Part shown: piece after piece, positions 44,345 to 58,400 of the stretch
How positions within the stretch are numbered: position 1 is the stretch's first letter
Layout: every line of letters begins with the position of its first letter
Origin: Bombus terrestris
Lineage: Eukaryota > Arthropoda > Insecta > Hymenoptera > Apidae
Assembly (NCBI RefSeq): GCF_910591885.1
Contig: NC_063284.1
Span: 124,001-188,000 of the forward strand
Direction of reading: 5' to 3'
Length of the DNA: 64,000 nucleotides
Program-made: the position numbers and the translations under genes
Notes under the pieces: model-generated
Told to the model about the DNA's origin: nothing
Databases searched by the model: none
Seen by the model: only the letters and a program-made list of their open reading frames with translations

Positions 44345-46502
44345 GAGGGAAATGTAGGCAATCGTCGCGTCGATTCGAGATGTATGTAGCTCGGAAACTC
44401 TCGAGGCACCGCAATTTTTCTGCGAATAAATAGCTGTCCTCTGACACGGACACGGTATTCCGGGAATGCGGTGTGCGCGATCGAATCAGCGAAATGTATT
44501 TTAATTACGGAGTGATTTGGTGGAGTACGAGCGCAATGCGAGCGCATTCCACGCTTCTGACGTCACCAATGCATACAGCAACATCGATTATTCGATACAT
44601 CCTCGGAGGAAAATCTTCGCCTGGGTCTGTTTGCTCGTTACAGAAAATCAATGTACCTATCGAAGATCGTAAAACGTGTCTTGTATTTTTCTTCTCCGAA
44701 TCGGCAGTGAAACGAATATTTCACGAATCGAGGAGAAAGGAGGGACGACGTGACGTGCGACCCTGGCATTTCTTTTAATCGACGTCCTGCCGAAAGCTGG
44801 TCATCCTCGAAGCACGTTCGTACCAAGCGTTCGTCGCTTTCAGTGGTAATTAGAACAACGTTGGAGACTTGGGTCGCAGCTGCCGCGTCTTTCGCTGGCA
44901 CGAGCTACTCTTCGCCCTCCGCCTTGTGAATAGAAGTAGCGCGTCGGTAATCGGAAATTATAAGTCAAGCGTAAAATAGCATTCACACGTCCCCCGACTG
45001 ACTGCTAGCTATTACCGCGACGGTAATTATAAGGCGGGAGTCGAGAGGAACGAGACCGATCGAAAGGCTAAGGGTTTCGTTTGATTGGCACTACCGCCGA
45101 CGAAAAACCTTTGACCCGACCTATATATCGCGCGCAACTTTCTTCCCTTTGATTCCCTCCCATATAGCTGGCCAGAGTTTCTTGCCTTTGCGAGACGGAC
45201 CTCGATCAGCCAACCTTTTCTTCGGCCTTAACAGAACCGTACGCTGCCCTTTGCGATCGAATCGAATTTCACCTATTTCGCAAGCTGCAGGATTGAACAC
45301 GATCGAGCCGCAGTAGTCGTTGACCGAAACTGATCAGTGGCGGTCGGACACGTTACTCGGCCAACGAATAAGTTCGTTTCTCGGTCGATCGTTCGGCTCT
45401 CGCTACACACGTATTCTTCCTTTTCCTCTGTTTCTATTACTCGCGTATCTTTATTATGGAATGCTTAAATTATTTGCTTCACGTCGATAGTTTAGGGAAT
45501 TACGCATTAAAACAAGGTGAAAACGTCGTACGAACAGGTCGATGATTCACCGTATAAATACATATTGTCAGCTGAATAGCGTTTGGCGTTTTCGAGAAAA
45601 ACATTTTTCACTTAAAACATTACGTTCAGGCACATGATCGCATTTAAAAATTTAGTGCTAAAGAAGATGATCCAAATACAGGCTAAAGCCTAAATATAGG
45701 CTAGTCAAACATTTAAAGGTGAATACTTTTGCTTTTACTTTAACTATAAAACTTGAAATAAATAGTACGTAAGATAAAGCAAATATGTTTCGGATATACG
45801 TATGTACATTGTACATTGTACATTGAGGTGGCCATCCAGTTAGATGCGGAGCCGCGTCTACAGCTTTTCCACCCCTACCCTAGGTATAATACAAGTGAAA
45901 GTTGGGGCCTTTCTTATATAAACGACCATGAGTTTTCTTTTTTCTTTTTTTCATTTGATTTAGCTCAAAGATCGTAAAATCATTGTTAACTTGATACTTG
46001 TTAGATTGCATTTACTCGAATATATTCGATTGTATGAGTTACCAAGGGACGCCGAGCCTGTCAGACTCTCTTCCACCGAAAGATCTAACGAAACCTAACT
46101 TTTAAACTACGATTATCTCACGCCTCGGACAAATATGCATGTTACTCGGAACCTTTCTACGACGTCTCAAGGTCGAGTTCATTGAACTCGGGGCACCCTT
46201 CAACGCATAACTACCGATTTATATTCTATAAAAAGATAGTAAACGTTGCTTCTAATTATTAATTCATCGTTAACTTCTACAGATATTTTGGTCAAACTTG
46301 CATACGAGCTGTTGTTACAAATCGAGCAAAGTGACCCGGATACCTTATTAGTATCCACACGAGCGCTGATATATACTACCTGTACAATCTTCCACTAAAT
46401 GATTTATCGTCCCTATATCCATTTCACATAACCTTCTACAGTATTGACTTGCTGGCTGTGTCTTCGTTGGAGTTTCACCGTTGCTTATTAACGAATTTGA
46501 CG
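44343..46502. other. Intergenic DNA
   Basis: GC-richer patches at about 44990-45400 include a TATATATC near 45122 and could hold a promoter, but no start exon follows. GTACATTGTACATTGTACATTG lies near 45804. Nothing else is recognised. Confidence 0.4.
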
Positions 46503-46538
46503 ATTGACGATTTATATATATATATATAAATCGTCAAT
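46503..46538. repeat. Perfect 36-bp palindrome
   Basis: ATTGACGATTTATATATA followed exactly by its reverse complement. It has an AT-alternating centre and unique-sequence arms. Confidence 0.95.
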
Positions 46539-48940
46539 GTTCGTTTTATGTTTTTTTTTTTTTTTTTATTCCACGCCCTCGCTCGCTTTCGATGTGGTTG
46601 CCTCGTTACTTACAGAAGAGCGATTAAAGCGTATTATCAATTAGCGGTTGCTGGGAAATTCTGTTGGCCCTGAACTCGCCCCCGAGAACCTTTCCGTTCT
46701 AACCGCATCCCGGGGTCGGGTGTTTTTAGCCATACACGAGAGTTGGCCGCGAAGCCCTGCCAATGGCTTTATCGCGCACACCCTAAACTCATTCCGCCCT
46801 TTAGCTAATTGTAAGCTTGGCTGGCACGTGTCAATAAACAGGAATATGTCGTTAGTAAACTATGGATTTCGGTTTCGGTAAACTTTGTCTGAATCTCGTG
46901 CAAGTTCGTGTAGAGCAGGTTCGCGCGGTAGAACCGGGCAGTCTGGCTCGATGACGCACGGTCAACCTTAATTATGTTGCACGAACGAATCGCTATCTAG
47001 TCGACTGTCTACGGGAAAATAAATCGTATTGGGTTAGGCAAAAAGTAGCTACACCCAGTCGATATAATAAATAAATACTATGGGAATCTCTCGTATGGTA
47101 TAACACGGATTATTTTCAACTAGACTGTAAATTGGATCTACATAATAAGGTTTTAATTCACGCACTAAATATTCTAGCAATTGCTTCACTTTGATTATTT
47201 CTTACGTTTCTTCATATTATACGCATATTATACGCGCACATTATACGCATTTTATACCTATTTGTAATTTTATATTTCTCATAATGCACAAGAATCCGCA
47301 GCCTAGTTATTAACCTCAATATGTAGCCGTTCGTATGTATCGGTTAGATTAAAATCTTACCATTTTCTCGTTACGATGTTATCATCGTGCATCTAAAAGA
47401 TATTTTTGCCGTTTACACCGCATTTTCACCTTTGTAAAAAATAAAAGACAAAGCAATTGCACGGAGTCTCAAGCGTTTTCGTTACGTATCTTCAGATCGG
47501 ACTAAACGTTACAAAGATTTAATCAAACGTGATAAACATTTTATTTAATGTTACACGCTAAAATCTCAGCTATTAGCTTTTAGGCTATACAGGTTAGCCT
47601 TTCATAGGTTACAAATAGTCTTTCTTATCCAATTATATAGATATTATTTGCTACATTGGAAAATATCTACACAGTTGAGCGAAAACTTCTCATCTATGAT
47701 TTCACGTTCCAATTGTCTGTTAAACGTCCCAAAGCATTGGAAAATTCTTTCTATAATTTTAAGACTTGGTTTGCTAAAATGAGAGCAACATTGAAATAGA
47801 AAAGTCGTAGGACCGCAGCGAGGTTAAAGGCAAAAGAACAGTCTCTTAGGAAAAAATGAAAATAGTTTACTCAGTTCCGCGTTTCGTTCGCTGATGCTAG
47901 AGCCGCCGCTGCTGCTGATAAATAAATAAACGAAAGAACGCGCTTCTCGTTGCGACAAAGGGAGTAGCGATTGTAGCAGATCGGAGGTGTCAATATTTGT
48001 CGAAACGCGACAAGTGTTTCTCGTTCGACACCGAAAATTCCATGTACCAATATAGAGTATACAGAGGTGCGGTACATACGGCGAACGTAGAACGCGGACT
48101 TGGACGCTGAGCAGTTTTAATAATTTACGAGGGAAACTCCCGACGATCTGATAATCTGCCGTCAGTCATTTTCAGAAAACTTAGCCTCCAAGGTGTCCCC
48201 TCTATCTACGCTGTCGAGAAAGCCGCCTCGGCTTAGAAGGTTGGTTATCTCGGTGAATCGCGCACGTAGACCAGTTTCAAGTAAATTGATTGCAGCCTAA
48301 GATTTTACCCAGCGAAACGAGCCTATTATCGTCCACGAGAAAGTGGCTGGATAAGGCTCAACGGCTTCTACTACCCTTTCCGCTTCCGCCAAGTCCGCGC
48401 TTACGAATCGAGGCTATACGGAATACGCTCGAACCCTATAAATATTTATTACGTATTACCGCGTTCACGATACCAGCTAATTCGAGTACGAATAAACGCG
48501 GTACCCTCTGGCGATTCCACGTGCCACCGCATGGCTTAACAAAGGCTTAACAAACGCCGATTCCTACTCGACCCTTGCGCGAACCTCTGAAACAACCGAT
48601 CCATTTTCTGCATTTCCTTAAAAATATAATTTCAAAAATGTATTCTTTATATCAATGATTATTATCGGTACGCAAAACACGTTTCTCTCAGATCTATGTC
48701 TATGTCAACAGATCCATGATATCCTCAGATCTGTTTCATCGATTAGCTTGAAATTTTATATACACCTTGGCCCGAATCAAAATCAACTGGGTCTTCCTCT
48801 CTTCTAATTTTGTAAGCTGCCGGAATTTAAAAAAAAAAAACACGAAAAACTCTTTTCGTTTTTTATCGGACCATTGCGCACAATACATTGTACATATCGT
48901 GTTCAGTCTAAAAGCGATTTTCAAATATTGTGTCCGTGTC
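46539..48940. other. Intergenic DNA with a GC-rich island at 46645-46960
   Basis: The island is of high complexity and contains CACGTG, but its open frame (77 residues) has no protein-like motif. TATTGGGTTAGGCAAAAAGT at 47029 resembles a mariner end without a partner. The rest is AT-rich. Confidence 0.4.
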
Positions 48941-48974
48941 TGACGAGCAGGAGGCTCTGACGGCGAGCCACGAA

Positions 48975-48992
48975 GAGAGAGAGAGAGGGAGA

Positions 48993-49028
<36 letters not shown>
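48975..49028 (+). repeat. (GA)n microsatellite
   Basis: GA units with a few GGGA interruptions. Confidence 0.9.
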
Positions 49029-49030
<2 letters not shown>

Positions 49031-52000
49031 AGCGCAAAAGAAAAATTATAATATCAGCGATTTCCGAAATATTCTAGAGTGCTGCAGCACGGCGGCGCGT
49101 ATCGAGTAGTCGCCCCTAATGCTGACAATGAGTTTTAACTTCAAGGAGAAAGAGAAGAGGGAGGAGAAGAGAATTGGAACAGCGCAACGTAGGTATGCGA
49201 CGAAGCGTCAAGTTGGGTGAAACGGGCAACGAGTTTGGCGCAGCTGGCTAATAATGCAGTTTATTTTAGAGCGACATATCCCGGTGAGCTATCGATACGC
49301 GGAGATCGCGCGGGCATCGTTCTCACTGTTTATTCGGGCGAAAAAAGTTAATCGCCGAAAGTTGCCGCCGGTGGACTTTGCATCGGTGCAGCGCGGGAGA
49401 ACAAATAAAGGAAATGGCGCGGAACAGATGACAAAGTAGCGCAAAGATTCGGGCGAAAGTTCCGTCTTTGCTGACAAGAAACGCGGAAACGGAAGAAGAG
49501 GAGGAACTTGCTATGCTACGTACGAAATTACGCGCCTTCTAAGAGACCCAAACTCGAGCTCGAGCTCGAGCACAACGCGAAACGGACGAACGGGCACGAT
49601 TTATTACCTGGCACGTGTCGTTTTCTCGCGCGAAAATTGCCTGGATCGTGTTTTCCATGTGAAACGTTTACGTGCCGCGAGTTCCCCTCTAATATCCAGC
49701 AAGCGTTGCCTCTGTGTATTACATTTACCTTGCCACTCGATGTCGATAATTCGATAAGGCGTTTATCAATGATGCGCCAACCGATAGTCGACACTCGAAT
49801 GTCGTCGCGTCGTCGACGCAACAACTTGAACTTGAAAAACCGATATGCAGTGAGATAGCGAAGAAAATGAAACTTGGATGGAAAATCATTTTACATATTA
49901 GATACTATACGTATTTACGTAGTATTATGTATCAAGTAACGAGTACTATACTGAAATAAACCATTCGGATGTTCACCATCAATTTTTCCATAAACACGGA
50001 TTTTAATTGGTTGAAAATCGGTTAATGAGGAATAAAATATATAAATTTTAGAATATGATAGTATAACATGGTCTCCGTATCGTATGTCTCACGGCCGTGT
50101 AACATGGAGAGCGTTCCAAAATAGAAATTTTTAAGACGCTAAACACAGCGAACACCCCATGCCCTTTAATTCTTACAATCGCGGTAATGCCCTCTTGGTA
50201 GTTTAGATCTGATATAATCTTCGTTGGTAAAGTAGCTAGAGGTATCGTTCACTGTCCGGATACCATGCAATCGCTCTTCCTCGATGTACCAGCAACAAGT
50301 ATAAGAAGTCATCTATCGCGTATTTCATACGCAACACGTGCAACATTGCACGTATTATAGTATGGCTACTAATAGCAATGATTAAGACAGTCTCCTGACC
50401 GTTTTTTACGACGATGTTATGCTGTAACTTTTCTTCATGCTTTTATACCGTGTCCCTGTCTCTTTGCTTCATGCATGTCTATTCTTGTCCTTTTTCTTTT
50501 TCTATCGTACATATCCATCTTGCGCTCTCTTTTATTTCTTTTCCCTCTTCTCCGTTCTCTACGTTAAACCGTTATACTTGGCAAATAAACAACTAAATAG
50601 ACGAATAAACAATGCAAAATGTAAGATATTATATAAATAAAATGAAAAATATCAAATAAAGTAAAATTTGTTAGAGTATTCCGTTGAATGTAACCAGTAA
50701 GTGTCCTTGTAACCAATAAACGATCCCCCTGATGTGTATACACTCGACAAATGTGTTTGTTACCGACACTTGTGTACTTATCTAGGCTCGTTTACGAGTC
50801 CAAGTCTACGCTTATCTTACGCTTTATCATTGGGAGATAGGGGCTAGATCGAGGAAGAAATCGAAGGGAGAAAATCGATAGGAGAGACAAAGAGGGACGA
50901 ATAAAGCGTTACTTGTTTCGATTGCAAGTTACCACGTTATCCATGGTCTCCGCCGGTTTGCGGGTTACACGTCGAACGATCGGCGGAAGAAATTTTTAAG
51001 CATCCGCACTGCGCCAGAATCAGAAGATCGTTGACCGCGAAGATGCAACTAGGCTACTCGCGGTTTGCAAGCTCACTGCTCGCATCGACGCTGCATCTCG
51101 TAATTTATAATAACAGACACGTTATCTAACGCGGAACGTTGCGAATATACCGAGCGCTTCTTCCCTGATTTGCGCTTTATTAGTGAACGAGCGAACAAAC
51201 GTTTCCCTTTGCAAATACGTGTTGCTGGAAAACAAATTTCCTGCCGTGGAACGGTGGCGATCGTCGGGGCTGTAACAGAAAATCTTTCGACTTGTACTCG
51301 AACAACACCGTTGCGCGATCCACGACATTGCGATCCGAACGTTGTGGAAATTTAGTGAACGGCAATTTAATGAAGAAGCAGCTATCGATTGCGACTGTAG
51401 ATTATAAATGAGTCATCTTATTGATACTTGACGATATATCGATAATATCGTTAAGGTATATCGTAATATGGTTCAGGCGAATAAAGCGACGCAGGTAGAA
51501 TGCGACGTATTAATTGCAACGGGATCATTTGAAATTCGTTTATAGGTATCTGCCGTGTAACACGGTAATACAGTAGGTTCGGAACAAATGTAAAGAGAAT
51601 CGGCTTAGCTTTATGATTATTGACGATACCTGTACCGGCGACCAAGCAAAAACAATGATACTTTATTTAATATTAAAAATGGAAAATTATTCAATTTTCC
51701 TTACTTTATCTCGTATCGGTATTTTAAAGAGTGAAATATTAATTCTTCTCGATTTCAAAATCGTAATGTTCATTTGATATCGTTAAAATAAGATTAGGTT
51801 AATATAAGTTAATATAAAATAAGGTTACGCGACGCGTAAGCAAAGAACAGTTAATCGGAAGCGATCACGAAAAATCACAAATCACCGTGAAAGTGAATTG
51901 CTAACGAACGTGATCGAATCACTCGTGATTCGCAAATACCAGTTCGTGTCATCTCTAACTGGTTGCAACGCGTCAACTGTAATAAAATCTATTCATTTAT

Positions 52001-53015
52001 ATTTCAACTTATCGCAGAAAATATAATATGCAGTATCTTGGCTGTGATTTTGTTCTTCTGTTTCAGAGAATTTGTTCCCTTGTTTCTTTTGTATGCACAT
52101 ACATCGTAAATTATATATCATAAATATCTACCTTCTATACATGATATAAGATATAGTTCCTCGTCTATACGTATTCTATATGTATATACGTAGTCTATGT
52201 TCGAGCTAATCACGACGATCACTGACTTTAATGCGATTTTCGTCATTTGAAAGCATTTCTCGAATAAGTTTCAGCTACGTGAAACGTTAACTTATAGCAA
52301 AAGAAAGCAAGAGTTGAAAATGTGAACCGGAAACAGTTTACCTATACATATTCGCAATGCCAACAGCGACCTTCTTCGCTGCGCATCGCTTCGTTTTGTA
52401 TGGAATCGCTGCTACGATATAGCGTGATCTGCTCTCCGAGCAACGTCTTCAATTCTTCAGCGTACGGCGTGTCACATAGCTAGGCATTCGCGAGTTCACC
52501 GTGTGACAATCGGTGTTGTTTGCTTCACGGATTACAGAACCGATAGGAATGTACCGTGCCAATAGGAATTTGCAAAATCGTCAGCAATATTATTAAAAAA
52601 GACTATATATGTACGGCATGTATAATATAAGGTGCCGGGCAAAAGTAGGGTATACCATCATCTAGCGTGTAGATATAACACACACGTATTTTTCTCGAAA
52701 CGATATACATCGTTGGAAGATATTAAAATTTTCAATTCGTATTTTATTGATAGTCAGCGAAATTGTAGTCAGCATTGGATTTCATCGTTTGGTACTTTTT
52801 TCTCATCAAAATTTGCCAATGCACTCTCATTTATATGTATTTATATGTATGTGGCGTATCTATTGCTAAAATATTGTTATTGTTGTTCTGCTGCATACTC
52901 TGATTATATGTTTTGTTCGATATCGTACCTGTGTTTTAAATTGTCTTTTATCGTTTTAACGGATGGACGAAATTTTTTGGAACAGTAGAACAAGATTGCA
53001 ACTAAAGCACATACA
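49029..53015. other. Intergenic DNA, no gene supported
   Basis: CGAGCTCGAGCTCGAGC lies near 49555. GGTGCCGGGCAAAAGTAGGG at 52631 looks like a Tc1-type end. The 118-residue frame after it (52632-52988) is not recognised. Confidence 0.4.
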
Positions 53016-53640
53016 GTGTACAGTGCCATGAATAATCGTAAGCTGAATATTATTTTTAGATTTTTCAATTCCATTAATAGCTAAATTTTAGTATATTAAA
53101 ACAGAAATTGGCGAAATCGTTCATATAATTTCATGTTGTAATATAAAGCAAAACTGAACATGCAACGATCAAAAATTGTCTTCTTTTCATTTCTCTCTTA
53201 ATAAACATTGGAAAAGATTAAATTCTCTCTTAATATTGTGTTTTGCCTGTAAAGAAATATAAACTTAATGTTAACTTTGTTACATTCACGTTCGATATTC
53301 AGCAGGTTTTCCTTTATTCTCGATAACTTCTATTAATCCGTTAGGCACGCTATATCGTATCCACTAAATCACTCGATGTTTCGTTCGGAATATCCGCCGT
53401 TTTCCAAGTTCAACGATATTTTCTATCGGCGGCTTCTCCTGATCGTAAACTTTTTTTGCTAGAATTGCCCATAGATTCTCGATCGGGTAGAATTCGATGC
53501 TGACCACGGTAATAATTCTATTCCGAAATCTCGCAACCACTTTTTCGTAGCGACGGTTGTACGAATAGGAGCGCTGTACATTTTTGAAAAATTGCCTTTT
53601 CTTCTTCTACTTTAGTTTGGAAGAGGCGATAATTCGCCGC
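53016..53640 (-). pseudogene. Broken Tc1-like transposase with 3' inverted-repeat end
   Basis: Reading the minus strand from about 53580 to 53295 gives a Tc1 transposase C-terminal part. TTVATKKWLRDFGIELLPWS is in one frame, then, after a one-base shift, YPIENLWAILAKKVYDQ, the usual PIENLW block near the last catalytic residue. An in-frame stop follows KHRVI. TACAGTGCCATGAATAATCG at 53018 is in the right place and style for the element's end. It is a dead copy; the N-terminal half is not recognisable. Confidence 0.82.
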
Positions 53641-55299
53641 GTAACATCTCCTAACATCCTATAGCGTGCAATTTATCCTTTAGAAAAATAATTGCGCTTA
53701 AGATATTCAGACGTGCTCGGTGATATTTATCGATCGTTTTATCGATAGTCGTGCCTCTAGTCAAGCAAGGAGAGCAGAGAAACCACGGTGTTTTCCTCTG
53801 TGGAACGCGTAGCCGAGCCGGTCGTTTCCGCGTGAAGAGAACAGCGACGGGCCTAACAGCTCTCAAAGTTAATTTTCTACTTATTAACGGTTGATGGATG
53901 GCCGAGTCGAGGGAACAACTCGTAGGCTTCGCGTTCGTGCCGAAAATAGAGCCGACAGTTTGCGATACGTTCGTTCAATTATCCTTCTATTCAACTTGTC
54001 TGTCTGTTCGGAAAGATGCTCCTTAACTTTTGAATCTTTTCTCCAAGGCTTTCTCTCTCTTTCTCTCTTTACGCGCAAACGTCTCTCCTCTGCAAATAAC
54101 ATTCTGTCGCCAGTGCTCGCATTACGAATAACTTGTACGCTGTACACACAGCTCGTTATACATATGATGCGTAATATAATATCGCGTAAATATATCCATC
54201 GATGCGTGGCGCATGTCGCCCGTTATTCTCAACCGTAATTCACTGGAACTGTTTCACCGTTTGCCACGATATATCTGATCGTTATTTGCCTCAGTGTCTA
54301 TTAATCACCGGGTGTTCGCGACAATGGAGCATGCCAATTCTCGCGAGCTCGCACGAAAATCACCCATCTCTATAATTTTTTTCCATTCCTTCTTGATAAT
54401 CGTATCTCTACTCTCTGCTTATAGATCGAGATTACCACGAAGAAACTGCGCATCTCGATCAGTCGTTCCGTCCGTATTCTGTACACTGTACACTGTACAC
54501 TGGCTCGCGACACTATTCCAACACCCTGATCCAACATTTTTATGGACTATGGCTGGATGGATGGGTAGATTGATGGATTTTAAACTATAAATGCTGCGAA
54601 TTATCGATAAACTATCTGTCGTGGATATAAGAGAAATGTTAGGCAGGAATTTTCTTTGATGGAATCGTATAATTTTTCATTCTCTAGTATATAAAAAGTT
54701 ATTAATATATTCATATGGAAGAATCATTGCTCTAGCAGATATTTTAATTTTTATTTAAAAAACAAAAAGTAGTAAAGCCTGTAGTATGAAAGACAAGGAA
54801 AACGAATACGCAAGTTGTGTCTTTTGTTTGTCCTTGTATTTTATACGACGATTTGCAAGATAAACGATAAAATATGTATTTATATGTTATACCTTGTGCC
54901 TGCTACACTAATGGCCTTTCGACGTGAATAGATTAACAATTTTTTATAGCGAATGTCAAGACGGATCGATTGGCGCATTGAAAATTATTAGATGCACGAG
55001 GTATACATCTTTCAAAGAAACTGAAAGTTTTTACTCAAAGAATATCGCAAATTGTTTCGTCAAAGCGTTTATCCTTGCTCTGTATAACCCCAAGCCTTTG
55101 ATTTATTAGGCAAGCGATGAATTCCATGGTGGACAAATTTTGCGTCTTTAGAGAAAAAAAATTATTTTCCCGATCTATCTAACAAGTCGAACAACGATCT
55201 ATCTAAAGTTCAAGCGAAACAACAAATAACGTTAAACGTGCAATTAGCGCTAATGATGATTTCGCTGTATTTATTGCTGTATATTGTGGTTTATTAATG
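53641..55299. other. Intergenic DNA
   Basis: CACTGGCTCGCGACACTATT at 54498 resembles the palindromic element's end and is preceded by TACACTGTACACTGTACAC repeats. No gene is supported. Confidence 0.4.
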
Positions 55300-55475
55300 T
55301 AGCGGACAATTGGCCGTTTAAACACTTTAATCACCTTTAGAAACTGTACACTTCCGATAAATATATCGTAACTTTTATACGCAACTTTTTTCGCATCCGT
55401 TTCAAATTTGACCAGTATTATCTCGTTAGCCGCGTCTCGTTATAGTACCAACGAGACTAGAAAATACTTTCTATA
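55300..55475 (-). mobile_element. Palindromic Tc1-like element, fragment
   Basis: On the minus strand, the series TATAACGAGACGCGGCTAAC, ATACTGGTCAAATTTGAAAC and GTGTTTAAACGG follows the order of the left arm in the other copies, with many substitutions. Confidence 0.5.
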
Positions 55476-57190
55476 ACGTATACGTATGAAAGATGGAGAG
55501 ACGAGCGTCGGAACACTTTTTCTGTACGAATTATACCTAGGAACGAATGGAAGGATGCTGAAAACGGAGCTGGAGATTCGATTGTCGGAGTCAGCGATTC
55601 GCAAGAGGCTGGTCAGCGAAATTGCTGCACAACATTTCGATAGAATACATCTTTACCCTGGATGCTCGGTAATAATTAGGCCAAGTCAACACCGACGGAC
55701 AGTTGTCCGTAGATAACGTAGACACGTGTGGCAACCAATTCAGAAAAAACCATGTGCACACTGACAGGTTCATCGCACCAGGGTTCGACGTTCGTTGCTC
55801 GCGCAATGACGGCGGCACGATATCCCTGGCATGATATTAGACGATATCGATAGGCGAGCCGCGTGCACCTGTTGTTTGGCTACAGTTCGGTGCTTTCGTG
55901 CCTTTACGAAAAGGAAAACTCGGCTGCAGTTCGTAGGCGGATCGCATTCGAGACGCGTGAAAGAGTTATTGGCGCGTACCTGCGCGTATTTAGATCGTGG
56001 CGACTGGTTTTATTCTTCGAACGCGATACGAGATTACGATGCGAGATCGGCATCGTCGGCTAATTATATCCGAGGTATGAGTCTATGGGTCTATACGCGT
56101 GTTGCCAAATCACGACAGGACAGACGCGGGAAAGTTGCGGCACGCGTGTAAACGAATAACAAATAAATAGCTGGGTGAAATATACGGATAAAGTGGATAA
56201 AAATTCCTCGTCGTCGTAAAATCCTTTCTCGAGAACGCAAGAGAGCAGGGTTTCCAGCGACAAGGAGAGACACGATAGGGAAATCGAACGGGAGAATAGA
56301 ACGCGGTATACGAGCTTTCGATGAAATTTGTTTGCTCGGTCGAAGAATATCGAGTCAATGACCACACGCGCTTTCCATGAAAGTGTACAGTGTACAGGGC
56401 GAGACCTGGTTTCGCTGGTTTCCACCTGTGTTCCACGACAAATCTGTTTTCCTTTCGTCGACGTACCGCGCCGTGTCCTTGTTGCTTCGCGAGCCGAGAG
56501 AGCGTCCAGGGCTTTTCAAAATTCGAAGAGTTTCATATCGCTTAATTGGCCGGTGAGTTTCGACAATGTATTTTCAGCATCGATCGCTTCGTGTTATTTA
56601 CGTTGGCTCACCTACCGACGAATCGTAGTCGCGAAATAAACGTTGCGCCACGCGACGAGATTGGTCGTTGTAAATAACGCGTATCGCAAAGTCGCAGCAG
56701 ATGCCAGCTGCTCGTCACAACGTGTAAATTTAGGGACGTGAGATTGCGCTTGCTCACTGTCCGTACTATGTGCGAAACCAGCAGGTAAGATGTTAGGAAA
56801 TTTCGTTAGCGAGGCGAGCTGAATAGGCACACTCGATCTTGTATGCCGGTCGTGTATGTGTGTGCACGCGCGCGCATGTACATGTAAACGATAAAAGGCA
56901 CGAATAAGCCGCGCTCTACCCTTGGAAGAGCCCTAGCAAAGACCGCGTTCTCGCCGCGATCTCGACTCGTCCTCAGACTTTTGTCCAAACAAAAGTGCTC
57001 GGTTTTCTTCCAGTTTTTCTCACTCTTTCGAAATCGATATACACGCGGCAGAGGTACTCGAGAGAAGAAAGGAGAGGTGAGATAGGCGAGCTGGTGTAGC
57101 GAGAATGGTCCAGGAGGCCGCTGATCGTTAGAAGGCGATCGGTCGACGATCGCGCGACGCGATATATGACGTGTGATGTATGAATACAGG
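55476..57190. other. Intergenic DNA upstream of the last gene
   Basis: GC-richer than the region before it. Open frames are short and unrecognised. CACGCGCGCGCATG lies near 56864. Confidence 0.4.
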
Positions 57191-57237
57191 CTGAGAGGGA
57201 GAACGGCATGGGGTTAGATTGGGAGGCGGCAGCAGGC

Positions 57238-57239
<2 letters not shown>

Positions 57240-57280
<41 letters not shown>

Positions 57281-57668
57281 GGGTAGGAAAATTTGTGGGT
57301 GGAAGAACGGTGGTATCGCGGGGCAACGTCCGGGCGACGAGGTCCGGCAGGGATGCAGGTGAGGCGGCCAGTGTCCCATCTTTCGGACGGCGGTGGTTCG
57401 TGATCGTAACGGTGGAAAATGGTGGTTCGCTCGGCTGGGGATTTCGCATCTCTGTATCTGTGCTTGATCCATGGCGAAGAAGGAGCCGCCGCGGTGGTCG
57501 CTGCCGCCGCCACCGTCACCGCCACCGCCACCGCTACCGGCACAGCACCGGCACCGGCACCGACACCGGTTCCTCCGCCGCCGCCGCCGCCGCCACCACC
57601 ACCGCCACCACCACCACCACCACCACCACCATCACCACCACCACCGCCACCACCGCCACCGCCACCGT

Positions 57669-57699
<31 letters not shown>

Positions 57700-57800
57700 A
57701 CCACCACCACCACTACTAGGACCGGTAGCACCACCATCGGCGAAGCAGCACCACCGGCGAAGCAGCACCACCGGCGAAGCAGCACCACCGGCGCTGCCGC
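57240..57800 (+). repeat. (GA)n, then long CCN (CCG/CCA) trinucleotide array
   Basis: (GA)n occupies 57240-57279. From about 57485 to 57800 the plus strand is CCG, CCA and GCC triplets, followed by three near-identical 18-bp CACCACCGGCGAAGCAG-type units at 57735-57790. This reads as poly-Pro, poly-His or poly-Thr in the three plus frames and poly-Gly/Val on the other strand, with no flanking domain. It is probably non-coding leader or promoter sequence of the gene that starts at 58858. Confidence 0.75.
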
Positions 57801-58357
57801 CACCGCGTTATTGATTTGACAGGAATGACGGGAAATGGCGCAGGAATCGATAAGAGGTGGTCCCAAGCTGATGGTGGCTCTGCGCGGGTGTACGGCGCGG
57901 GTGAACGAAGCGGGTGTAGAAAGCAGGGGTGGGAGACGGGGCGAGAGCTTGTAGAGGGGTTACATGGAAAGCTCCTCCGGGGTGGGGTGCTGGGTAGGGA
58001 GGCGAGGGACGCGAGGGGTTGGAGGAGGCAGCAGAGAATATTTTCATACTCCAGACTCCCGGCGTAGGTAGAAGATGGCAGCCGAGGCGTGATTCGAGAC
58101 CGGGACCTTCACTCTCTCTGGGCGCGCGCGAGTAGGGGGTATCCTTCGACGTACGGAGCAGATCGCGGAAGTAGTGCGCTAGCGTGGTGCATTATCGCGT
58201 GTCGTCCAGTGTACCAGGAGATTCGCGATGTTCTAGGAGGACCCGTCGTTCTATACCGTCGGTGCCGGTTTGTCCTCCTATCGCCGCAAGCCTTCTTTAC
58301 TTTCCTCTCCTCTCTACGAATTCTCTCTTTCGTTCTGCGTCTGCCTCTCTTGCTCTC

Positions 58358-58400
<43 letters not shown>

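Noticed and set aside
47029..47060. Full mariner element
   Set aside because: Only one possible end was found, with no partner end or transposase nearby.
57208..57866. Poly-Pro, poly-Gly and poly-Thr frames
   Set aside because: All six frames are open through the CCN array; none has a flanking domain, start context or splice support.
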